Below are positions 27,425 through 35,801 of a DNA stretch of 64,000 bases, piece after piece. The translations under genes and the position numbers were made by a program. Numbering within the stretch: position 1 is the stretch's first letter; the number at the start of each line of letters is the position of its first letter. Location: contig NZ_JACHEH010000002.1 of NCBI RefSeq assembly GCF_014201415.1, forward strand, positions 310,001 to 374,000, read 5' to 3'. This DNA is from Chelatococcus composti. GTDB lineage: Bacteria > Pseudomonadota > Alphaproteobacteria > Rhizobiales > Beijerinckiaceae. The notes beneath the pieces are model-generated. The model made no database searches. It had not been told where the DNA came from and was given only the letters and a program-made list of their open reading frames with translations.

Positions 27425-28185
27425 GCCCTTCCCCCTAGCCTCCCGCCCGAGGCCGCTTCCGCCAGAAAGGCGCGCACGGCCGGCGGGTCATCCAGATACA
27501 AATCCGCTCCAACCTCCTCCGGTTCCCGACCGACGGCGACGGCAATGCCGTTGAGGGCCCGCGCGGCGGCGAAGGCATCCTCGTCCGTCCGGTCGTCGCC
27601 GAAGAAGACGGGCCTGCGACCGACAAAGGGCTGCTCAAGCATGAAAGCATCAAGTGCGTTGCCCTTGTGCGGGCCGACGGTGCGCAGCTCCACGACGCAT
27701 TTGCCCGGCAGCGCAGCGAGCGTGCCGCCACTGTCGCGCGCGAGCCCCTCGGCCAGCGCGCGAACGGTCTCCGCTGATTCCGGGGCCGCGCGATAATGCA
27801 CGGCGATCGACAGGCCCTTGTCCTCGATGAGGATGCCCGGCGTCATGGCGAAGACGGCCGAAACCGTCTCACGCGCCGCCGCAAGCGCCGGCGGGGCGGG
27901 AAAGCGCTCGCATTCACCGCCCGCGTTGCGCCGTTCAAGCCCGTGCAGGGCGCCGACAGCGGTCACGGCATCGCCAAACCGTTGCTCTATCCAGGACAGG
28001 GAGCGGCCGCTCAGCAGCGCCACCGCTCCGTCATAGCGCAGCCGCGCACGCACGAGGTTTCGGCACAGCTCCTCCGACACGACCACGTCATCAGGCCGAG
28101 GTGCGATGTCGATGAGCGTGCCGTCGATGTCGAAGAAGAGAGCGAAGACGTCCGTGCGGGCGATGATCTCTTCGAATGCGTGCAT
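27421..28185 (-). CDS. otsB: Trehalose-6-phosphate phosphatase OtsB
   Basis: Protein of 254 residues of the HAD superfamily. The nucleophile motif is LFFDIDGTLIDI (about residues 16-27). LLSGRSLSWIEQRF and ALHGLERR follow, then the Lys motif GPHKGNALDAF and the acidic motif FFGDDRTDEDAF. It removes phosphate from trehalose-6-phosphate to give trehalose. It overlaps the GH15 start by four bases and is the promoter-proximal gene of the operon. Confidence 0.94.
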   Translation of the reverse strand: MHAFEEIIARTDVFALFFDIDGTLIDIAPRPDDVVVSEELCRNLVRARLRYDGAVALLSGRSLSWIEQRFGDAVTAVGALHGLERRNAGGECERFPAPPALAAARETVSAVFAMTPGILIEDKGLSIAVHYRAAPESAETVRALAEGLARDSGGTLAALPGKCVVELRTVGPHKGNALDAFMLEQPFVGRRPVFFGDDRTDEDAFAAARALNGIAVAVGREPEEVGADLYLDDPPAVRAFLAEAASGGRLGGRA

Positions 28186-28206
28186 CTCAGGGCGAGCGCG
28201 CGGCGC

Positions 28207-28725
28207 TCATTCCTTGCGCCGCAGGCGGACCACGACGTCGACGCGAGCGATCTCCATGCCCTCGGGCGGCGTCGGCAGATCCCCCACCGTGATGGAGGGA
28301 CCGGGAATGTCCATCATCCTGTCCTCGCCTTCAACGAAGAAGTGATGGTGGTCCGAGAGGTTGGTGTCGAAATAGGTCTTGGAGCCGTCCACAGCCAGCT
28401 CGCGCAGGAGGCCGGCCTGCGTGAACTGGTGCAGCGTGTTGTAGACGGTGGCGAGGGAGACGGGCACGCGCGCCCGAGTCGCCTCTTCATACAGCATCTC
28501 CGCGGAGACGTGCCTGTCTCCCTTGGCGAAGAGGAGCCAGCCGAGCGAGAGGCGCTGTCGCGTCGGGCGCAGGCCCGCCCGGCGCAACTTCTCGCGCAGC
28601 TCGTGGAAAGGGCACCCCCGACGCTCGCCCTGGACGGCCGCAGACGTCTGCGCCGGCGCTCCGGCCCCCTCCTGCAGGCGCACGGGAAGGTCCGAATCCC
28701 GGCGGGAATGCACTTGCTCGCTCAT
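28207..28725 (-). CDS. irr: Iron response regulator Irr (Fur family)
   Basis: Protein of 172 residues, a Fur-type regulator. GLRPTRQRLSLGWLLF, the helix-turn-helix VSLATVYNTLHQFTQAGLLRE and the histidine block LSDHHHFFVEGEDR identify it as Irr. A GCPF segment at about residue 35 is a Cys-Pro heme regulatory motif, as in the heme-degraded Irr of Bradyrhizobium and absent from many Rhizobiaceae proteins. Irr represses or activates iron and heme genes under iron limitation. I start at the ATG at 28725; a TTG at 28734 is possible. It is divergent from fabA. Confidence 0.93.
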   Translation of the reverse strand: MSEQVHSRRDSDLPVRLQEGAGAPAQTSAAVQGERRGCPFHELREKLRRAGLRPTRQRLSLGWLLFAKGDRHVSAEMLYEEATRARVPVSLATVYNTLHQFTQAGLLRELAVDGSKTYFDTNLSDHHHFFVEGEDRMMDIPGPSITVGDLPTPPEGMEIARVDVVVRLRRKE

Positions 28726-28763
28726 GTCTGCCAATGGCCCGGAAATTGCTAATTGTTGGCATT

Positions 28764-28792
28764 ATCATAGGAACTGGATAGCCCGTCCGCAA
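28764..28792 (-). promoter_or_regulatory. Candidate promoter of irr
   Basis: On the minus strand TTGCGG (28792-28787) and TATGAT (28769-28764) are separated by exactly 17 bases. The -10 box matches the consensus at five of six positions. Transcription would begin near 28757, about 30 bases before the irr ATG. Confidence 0.5.
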
Positions 28793-28949
28793 CCCGCGGG
28801 GCCCGTCAGCGCGTCCTTGCGCCGCGTCGGGGACGCGAAAGCGCGGCTTCCCGCTTCCGGCAGAGCGGCCACTATGTTAGAGAGCCCCTGTTGCCGGGTT
28901 CACCGAGCCCGGTTCGTGACAATCGTAATGAAGGGATCGTCCGAGGATT

Positions 28950-29471
28950 ATGGAGCGGCAGTCGAACTATAGCTACGAGGAACTTCTCGCCTGCGGCCGC
29001 GGCGAGCTGTTCGGCGCCGGCAACGCGCAACTGCCGCTGCCCCCTATGCTCATGTTCGACCGGATCACTGCGATCGCCGAGGAGGGGGGTGCGAACGGCA
29101 AGGGCCTGGTGCGCGCCGAGCTCGATGTGCGTCCGGATCTCTGGTTCTTCGGCTGCCACTTCAAGGGTGATCCGGTCATGCCGGGCTGCCTCGGCCTCGA
29201 CGCCCTGTGGCAGATGGTCGGCTTCTTCCTCGGCTGGCTCGGCTCCCCCGGACGGGGGCGTGCGCTGGGCGTGGGCGAGGTCAAGTTCGTCGACCAGGTG
29301 CTGCCGTCCGTCAAGAAGGTGGTCTACGGCGTCGATCTGAAGCGGGTCTTCCGTTCCAAGCTCGTGCTCGGCATCGCCGACGGCTGGGTGGAGGCCGACG
29401 GCAAGCGCATCTACGAGGCCAAGGATCTCCGGGTCGGCCTGTTCCAGTCCGGGGCTGCCCCTGCCGCCTGA
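28950..29471 (+). CDS. fabA: 3-hydroxydecanoyl-ACP dehydratase/isomerase FabA
   Basis: Protein of 173 residues aligned without gaps to E. coli FabA over the active site. His70 is in [19 protein letters not shown] and Asp84 is in the same block. The enzyme dehydrates 3-hydroxyacyl-ACP and isomerises trans-2- to cis-3-decenoyl-ACP, starting unsaturated fatty acid synthesis. It leads fabA-fabB-fabI. A CCGGG/CCCGG hairpin (28894-28912) lies in its leader; its meaning is unknown. Confidence 0.98.
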   Translation: MERQSNYSYEELLACGRGELFGAGNAQLPLPPMLMFDRITAIAEEGGANGKGLVRAELDVRPDLWFFGCHFKGDPVMPGCLGLDALWQMVGFFLGWLGSPGRGRALGVGEVKFVDQVLPSVKKVVYGVDLKRVFRSKLVLGIADGWVEADGKRIYEAKDLRVGLFQSGAAPAA

Positions 29472-29561
29472 ACGCACCGGCACGGTGGACAGCCCCGATC
29501 GGGCCCCCCACATAGGGCTTCTGAGCCCATTTGGTTGATCTGAGGAAAGGATACGGCTGCC

Positions 29562-30779
29562 ATGAGGCGCGTCGTCGTCACCGGGATGGGCATCGTCTCG
29601 TCCATCGGCAACAACACGCAGGAGGTGCTCGCCTCCCTGCGCGAAGGGCGATCGGGCATCGTCTTCGCCGAGGACTACGCCAAGCTCGGTTTCCGCTGCC
29701 AGGTCCACGGCGCCCCCGCGCTGAACCCGGAAGAGGTCGTCGACCGTCGGGCCCTGCGCTTCCTCGGCACGGGAGCAGCATGGAACCACGTCGCCATGGA
29801 GCAGGCGATCCAGGACGCCGGGCTCGAGGCGCACGAGGTCAGCAACGAGCGCACGGGCATCATCATGGGCTCCGGCGGCCCCTCCACGCGCACGCTCGTC
29901 GAGGCGGCCGACATCGCCCGTACCAAGGGACCGAAGCGCATCGGCCCCTTCGCCGTGCCGAAGGCGATGTCCTCCACCGCCTCCGCAACGCTCGCCACCT
30001 GGTTCAAGATCAAGGGCGTCAACTATTCCATCTCGTCGGCCTGCGCCACGTCGAACCACTGCATCGGCAATGCCTACGAGACGATCCTCGCCGGCAAGCA
30101 GGACGTGATCTTCGCCGGCGGCTGCGAGGAGCTGGACTGGACGCTGTCCATGCTCTTCGATGCCATGGGCGCCATGTCGACGAAGTACAACGAGCGGCCG
30201 CAGGCCGCCTCGCGCGCCTATGACAAGAACCGCGATGGCTTCGTCATCGCCGGCGGCGCGGGCGTCCTCGTCCTCGAGGAGCTGGAGCATGCCAAAGCGC
30301 GCGGCGCCAAGATCTACGGCGAGATCGTCGGCTACGGCGCCACGTCCGACGGCTACGACATGGTCGCCCCCTCGGGCGAAGGTGCGGTGCGCTGCATGCG
30401 CATGGCGCTCCAGAGCGTGAAGGTGCCGGTCGACTACATCAACCCGCACGCCACCTCGACGCCCGTGGGCGACGAGAAGGAGATCGAGGCGATCCGCGAG
30501 GTCTTCGGCGACAAGTGCCCGCCGATTTCAGCCACGAAGTCGCTCACCGGCCATTCGCTCGGCGCCACCGGCGTGCAAGAGGCGATCTACTCACTGCTCA
30601 TGATGAACAACGGCTTCGTCTGCGAGAGCGCCAACATCGAGGAGCTTGACCCGGCCTTCGCCGACATGCCCATCGTGCGCGAGCGCCTTGACAATGTAAC
30701 GCTCGGTTGCGTGCTGTCCAACTCCTTCGGGTTCGGCGGCACCAACGCAACCATCGTCATGAAACACCTCGACGCCTGA
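29562..30779 (+). CDS. fabB: 3-oxoacyl-ACP synthase I FabB
   Basis: Protein of 405 residues. The condensing-enzyme catalytic residues are present: Cys161 in [15 protein letters not shown], His296 in [11 protein letters not shown] and His331 in [12 protein letters not shown]. FabB extends the cis-3-decenoyl-ACP made by FabA, so the pair sets unsaturated fatty acid content. It lies 90 bases after fabA and 28 bases before fabI. Confidence 0.97.
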   Translation: MRRVVVTGMGIVSSIGNNTQEVLASLREGRSGIVFAEDYAKLGFRCQVHGAPALNPEEVVDRRALRFLGTGAAWNHVAMEQAIQDAGLEAHEVSNERTGIIMGSGGPSTRTLVEAADIARTKGPKRIGPFAVPKAMSSTASATLATWFKIKGVNYSISSACATSNHCIGNAYETILAGKQDVIFAGGCEELDWTLSMLFDAMGAMSTKYNERPQAASRAYDKNRDGFVIAGGAGVLVLEELEHAKARGAKIYGEIVGYGATSDGYDMVAPSGEGAVRCMRMALQSVKVPVDYINPHATSTPVGDEKEIEAIREVFGDKCPPISATKSLTGHSLGATGVQEAIYSLLMMNNGFVCESANIEELDPAFADMPIVRERLDNVTLGCVLSNSFGFGGTNATIVMKHLDA

Positions 30780-30807
30780 GCGTCGGGCTCTATCCGGGAG
30801 CGCCTCC

Positions 30808-31653
30808 TTGTCGGGTCTCATGGACGGAAAGCGCGGCCTCATCATGGGGGTCGCGAACGATCATTCGATTGCCTGGGGCATTGCCAAGGTTCTTCGCCAG
30901 CACGGCGCCGAGCTTGCCTTCACCTACCAGGGCGAGGCACTGAGGAAGCGTGTGGCGCCGCTGGCAGAGTCGCTCGGCTCGAAGCTCATCATGCCTTGCG
31001 ACGTGGAGGACATCGCCACGGTCGACGCGGTCTGCGACACGCTGCGCGAAAGCTGGGGCAGCCTTGACTTCGTCGTCCACGCCATCGGCTTCTCGGACAA
31101 GAACGAGCTCAAGGGCCGCTACGCCGACACGACGCGCGCCAACTTCTCGCGCACCATGGTGATCTCCTGCTTCTCCTTCACGGAGATCGCCAAGCGCGCC
31201 GCGGCGCTGATGCCAAACGGCGGCTCCCTGCTGACGCTGACCTACGGCGGCTCCACACGGGTGATGCCCAACTACAACGTGATGGGCGTCGCCAAGGCGG
31301 CGCTCGAGGCCAGCGTGCGCTATCTCGCCGCCGACTTCGGTCCTGACGGCATCCGCGTCAACGCCATCTCGGCAGGCCCCGTGCGCACGCTCGCCGGCGC
31401 CGGCGTCGCCGACGCGCGGCTGATGTTCAACTACCAGAAGGCCCATGCCCCGCTGCGCCGCACGGTGACGATCGAGGAGGTCGGCGGCTCCGCCCTCTAC
31501 CTCCTGTCCGACCTGTCGAGCGGCGTGACCGGCGAGATCCACTACGTCGACTCGGGCTACAACATCATCTCCATGCCGCGGCCGGACGTGCTCAAGGCCC
31601 AGGAGAAGGCCGAAGCCGCGAGCGAGCGTCTCGCCGACACGGCGACGACCTGA
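30808..31653 (+). CDS. fabI: Enoyl-ACP reductase FabI (NADH)
   Basis: Protein of 281 residues. Tyr146, Tyr156 and Lys163 fall at the same numbers as in E. coli FabI (TLTYGGS, then NYNVMGVAK). The nucleotide site is GVANDHSIAWGIA. It performs the last reduction of each elongation cycle. Translation probably starts at the TTG at 30808, which has GGGAG seven bases upstream; the ATG at 30820 has no such site. The order fabA-fabB-fabI next to irr is common in Rhizobiales. Confidence 0.97.
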   Translation: MSGLMDGKRGLIMGVANDHSIAWGIAKVLRQHGAELAFTYQGEALRKRVAPLAESLGSKLIMPCDVEDIATVDAVCDTLRESWGSLDFVVHAIGFSDKNELKGRYADTTRANFSRTMVISCFSFTEIAKRAAALMPNGGSLLTLTYGGSTRVMPNYNVMGVAKAALEASVRYLAADFGPDGIRVNAISAGPVRTLAGAGVADARLMFNYQKAHAPLRRTVTIEEVGGSALYLLSDLSSGVTGEIHYVDSGYNIISMPRPDVLKAQEKAEAASERLADTATT

Positions 31654-31725
31654 GCGGGCAGGCACTCACCGGCTCGTGAGGCGGCGGCGATTGACGCGGC
31701 CCGCAGGCCGGTGCACCCAGAACCC

Positions 31726-32385
31726 ATGTTCCAGCCTTCACGCCGCATCATCGTCAAGGGACTTGCCGGCACATTCCTCGCCGCAGGCACCCCGCGGGCC
31801 CTCGCTGCCCCCGTCACCGCCCCGCACAACCGCGTGCCGAGCGAGCTCGTCAACGAGATCGCCCTGCTTCCCATCCGCGTGACGGTTGGCAGCGCCCAAC
31901 CGGACATCACCATCGTCGAGTTCTTCGACTACAACTGTCCCTGGTGCCGGCAGTCATGCCGGGATGCGGTGACGCTGCTGGCCAGCGAGAAGGATCTCGC
32001 CTACGTCCTCGTCAACTATCCCATCCTGAGCGAGCAGTCGGTCGAGGCGGCGCGCATCGCGCTCGCCTTCGCCCAGATGCGGCCGGCGGCGGACTATTTC
32101 GCGCTGCATCAGCGCATCTTCGCCCTCAAGGGCCGCGTCGACGCGCAGCGCACCTTCGACATCGCCGCCACCTTCCCGCTCGACAAGCAAGAGCTGCTCA
32201 AGCGGGCCGATTCGGACGAGGTGACGAACGCCATGGGACAGGCCGTGGCCCTTGGCTCCGACCTCGGCTTCAACGCCACACCGTCCTACACTGTGATGAC
32301 GGAAGCCTTCCACGGCTTCGTGCCTCTGGCCGACAAGCGCGCGATCATCGCCAACCTGCGCGCCTGCGAGGCTGTCACCTGCTGA
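31726..32385 (+). CDS. DsbA-family thiol oxidoreductase, exported
   Basis: Protein of about 219 residues. The N-terminus resembles a twin-arginine signal (SRRIIVKGLAGTFLAAGTPR) with a cleavage site after ALA. The thioredoxin-fold active site is CPWC in EFFDYNCPWCRQS, and the cis-proline loop is NATPSYTV. It should form or shuffle disulfides in the periplasm. A GTG at 31711 is an alternative start. Two more cysteines near the C-terminus (CEAVTC) are unusual and could form an extra redox pair. It is convergent with the chimeric receiver ORF. Confidence 0.85.
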   Translation: MFQPSRRIIVKGLAGTFLAAGTPRALAAPVTAPHNRVPSELVNEIALLPIRVTVGSAQPDITIVEFFDYNCPWCRQSCRDAVTLLASEKDLAYVLVNYPILSEQSVEAARIALAFAQMRPAADYFALHQRIFALKGRVDAQRTFDIAATFPLDKQELLKRADSDEVTNAMGQAVALGSDLGFNATPSYTVMTEAFHGFVPLADKRAIIANLRACEAVTC

Positions 32386-32391
32386 GTGGCG

Positions 32392-32721
32392 TCAGAACCG
32401 GTAGCTGACGCCCGCCCGCACGAGGTGATTGGTGAGGTCGCCCCTCACCCGCACGCCGCTCGCGACCTCCTCCGGATCGTCAAGCGCAGTCAGAAGGATG
32501 CCCGGCTGGGGGCGGAGCGCCCCCAACTCCGCGATGAGGCCCATGCCGTCACCGTCCGGCAGCAGCCGGTCGATGACGACGAGATCGAAGACAGCGACCG
32601 CCAGCGCCGCCCGCGCCTCCTCCAGCGAGGTCACGACATCGCACGGCCCGAGCGCCTGCGTCACCGAGGCGCGCAACCACGCCCCGAGATCGGGATCGTC
32701 TTCGATGACGAGAACACGCAT
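32392..32721 (-). pseudogene. Chimeric ORF: truncated receiver domain joined to a beta-barrel tail
   Basis: The 109-residue product starts as a response-regulator receiver: Asp8/Asp9, the phospho-acceptor Asp51 in VVIDRLLPDGDG, and Thr79 in LLTALDDPEEV. It then departs from the fold near residue 88, before the conserved Lys. The last 20 residues, RVRGDLTNHLVRAGVSYRF, look exactly like the closing strand of an Omp25-type outer-membrane barrel, which ends in aromatic Phe. An in-frame deletion that fused two genes explains this. The product is unlikely to signal normally. Positions 32392 to about 32454 are the barrel part. Confidence 0.6.
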
Positions 32722-32908
32722 GGCAGCCCCCAGATCCGCCCGGTCCGCCTTCGCCGGGCAACATTACGCGAGCATGACGGGCGCCCGGCACGCGCAGCCC
32801 TGCCCTGCGCGGGCGGACTGGTCATTCGCGGCCGTTCGTCCTATTGGCTCAATGCACCCAAAAACCGGCTTTCCAAAACGGTTGCGCGGCAACCAGGGCG
32901 GAGGAAAC

Positions 32909-34144
32909 ATGACGCAGCAGGCGCATGCCCTGCCGCAACGCGACGTCCGCATCATCGGTCTCGTCGGCGCGGCCCATTTCTCGAGCCACTTCTTCCAGCT
33001 CGTCCTGCCCCCGCTCTTTCCCTTCATCCGCGACGACCTCGGCGTCAGCTACACGCAGCTCGGCCTCGCGATGGCGGTGTTCTATGCCGTCTCCGGCCTC
33101 GGCCAGGTGGCCGCCGGCTTCCTTGTCGACCGCTACGGTCCGCAGCGCATCCTGCCCGCCGGCATAGCCTTCTTCGGCCTGGCGACGATTCTCGCCGGCC
33201 TCGCCCCCGCCTACTGGATGCTGGTGGTCGTCGCGGTCGTTGCCGCCCTCGGCAACTGCGTCTTCCACCCAGCCGACTTTTCCGTGATGACGGCGCGCGT
33301 GACGCCCTCGCGCCTCGCCCGCGCCTACAGCATCCACACAGTGTCGGGCACGCTTGGCTGGGCCGCGGCGCCGGTGACGCTGCTGCTCCTCAATGATCTC
33401 TTGGGATGGCGCGCGGCGCTCATCCTCACGGGAGCGGTCGGCATCGCCTTCGCGCTCTTCGTCGCCACGCAGCACCTCTACCTGCGCGTGGCGCCGCACG
33501 AACCCCAGGCCGGCTCCGCCCGGCCGGCGCAGGGCGCGAGCAGCAAGGCGCAGCTGCTCTTCGCCGCGCCGGTCCTGCTGTGTTTCGTCTACTTTACCCT
33601 GCTGTCGATCGCACAGACCGGCATGCAGAGCTTCCTGCCGAGCCTGATGCCGCAGGTGCAGGCCATCACCTTCGCCCTCGCGACAACGGCAACGACCGTC
33701 TATCTCGTCGCCAGCGCCACGGGGTCGCTCGTCGGTGGCTTCCTCGCCGACAGGACGAGCAACCACGAGCGCATCGTCGGCGGCGGGCTCGTTGGCGCCG
33801 GCGTGCTCACGCTCGCGCTGGGCTATATCCCGCTCGCGCTCGCCACGGCCTTCGCCACGGTCGCGGTGGCCGGCTTCCTCACCGGCATCACCATCCCCTC
33901 GCGCGACATGCTGGTGCGCTCGGCGACACCGGCGGGATCGACCGGCAAGATCTTCGGCTTCGTCTACTCCGGCCTTGATCTCGGCGCGATGCTGGCGCCG
34001 GTCGCCATCGGCGTCTTCCTCGACCGGGGGCAGGCGCACCTCGCCTTCGCCTTCATGGCGGCCGCCCTCATCGGCACCATCACCGCCGCCTTCCTCGTGA
34101 AGTGGGGCACGCGCCGGGCCGCCGCGCGATCGACGAACATATAA
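32909..34144 (+). CDS. MFS transporter, fosmidomycin-resistance-like
   Basis: Protein of 411 residues with 12 hydrophobic segments, starting at the ATG behind a GGAGG ribosome site (32900-32904); the frame is open far upstream without support. GLVGAAHFSSHFFQLVLPPL and the AVFYAVSGLGQVAAGFLVDR block match the Fsr-like branch of the major facilitator family. Members export fosmidomycin or related compounds, but physiological cargo is unknown. A GGTTGC/GCAACC hairpin (32880-32894) precedes the ribosome site. The stop codon overlaps the ahcY operator candidate. Confidence 0.85.
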   Translation: MTQQAHALPQRDVRIIGLVGAAHFSSHFFQLVLPPLFPFIRDDLGVSYTQLGLAMAVFYAVSGLGQVAAGFLVDRYGPQRILPAGIAFFGLATILAGLAPAYWMLVVVAVVAALGNCVFHPADFSVMTARVTPSRLARAYSIHTVSGTLGWAAAPVTLLLLNDLLGWRAALILTGAVGIAFALFVATQHLYLRVAPHEPQAGSARPAQGASSKAQLLFAAPVLLCFVYFTLLSIAQTGMQSFLPSLMPQVQAITFALATTATTVYLVASATGSLVGGFLADRTSNHERIVGGGLVGAGVLTLALGYIPLALATAFATVAVAGFLTGITIPSRDMLVRSATPAGSTGKIFGFVYSGLDLGAMLAPVAIGVFLDRGQAHLAFAFMAAALIGTITAAFLVKWGTRRAAARSTNI

Positions 34145-34164
34145 AGACTTCTTTATGTCTTTAT
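34141..34164. promoter_or_regulatory. Candidate operator of ahcY (SahR-type dyad)
   Basis: ATAAAGAC (34141-34148) and GTCTTTAT (34157-34164) are perfect inverted arms. The eight bases between them (TTCTTTAT) repeat half of the motif, giving overlapping ATAAAG/CTTTAT dyads. ATAAAG-type dyads of this kind precede methionine-cycle genes in Rhizobiales and, from memory, are linked to ArsR-type S-adenosylhomocysteine sensors. It abuts the -35 box of ahcY and overlaps the MFS stop codon. Confidence 0.5.
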
Positions 34165-34192
34165 TGCCTGCGGGCGGCGCGGCTGCTATAGG
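34164..34192 (+). promoter_or_regulatory. Candidate promoter of ahcY
   Basis: TTGCCT (34164-34169) and TATAGG (34187-34192) are separated by exactly 17 bases. Each hexamer matches the consensus at four of six positions. The start would be near 34199, giving a leader of about 39 bases. The dyad operator touches the -35 box, which suits repression. Confidence 0.55.
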
Positions 34193-34237
34193 TCGCGCCG
34201 AACCTCAACGCACAGCGCAAGCACGGATCGTCGCGCC

Positions 34238-35638
<1,401 letters not shown>

Positions 35639-35669
35639 GGCAGTCGTTCTCCACACGCATCCACATCCG

Positions 35670-35704
35670 TCGCCCGGTGGCCCCCACCGGGCGATTTGCC
35701 TTTT
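35670..35704 (+). terminator. Terminator after ahcY
   Basis: TCGCCCGGTGG (35670-35680) and CCACCGGGCGA (35684-35694) form an 11-base perfect stem with a CCC loop, followed by TTTGCCTTTT. It lies 32 bases after the ahcY stop and 98 bases before the divL ATG. Confidence 0.82.
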
Positions 35705-35801
35705 GTTAACCACTTCCTGCAGAAGTCGTTGAAACGCTACAGTGGCTCGATTCGCGGCCTGGGCGAGCGCGTGCGCGCGGCGCGGAAGCGAGGATCGGAC
35801 G

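Noticed and set aside
25682-27796. Long plus-strand open frame antisense to the GH15 and otsB genes
   Set aside because: Composition is that of a high-GC antisense frame; the minus-strand genes are certain.
28894-28912. CCGGG/CCCGG hairpin in the fabA leader as a regulatory RNA
   Set aside because: A five-base GC stem is expected often by chance at this base composition.
34193-34237. SAH riboswitch in the ahcY leader
   Set aside because: The leader is only about 39 bases after the likely start and I could not place the aptamer pairings; the dyad operator explains control better.
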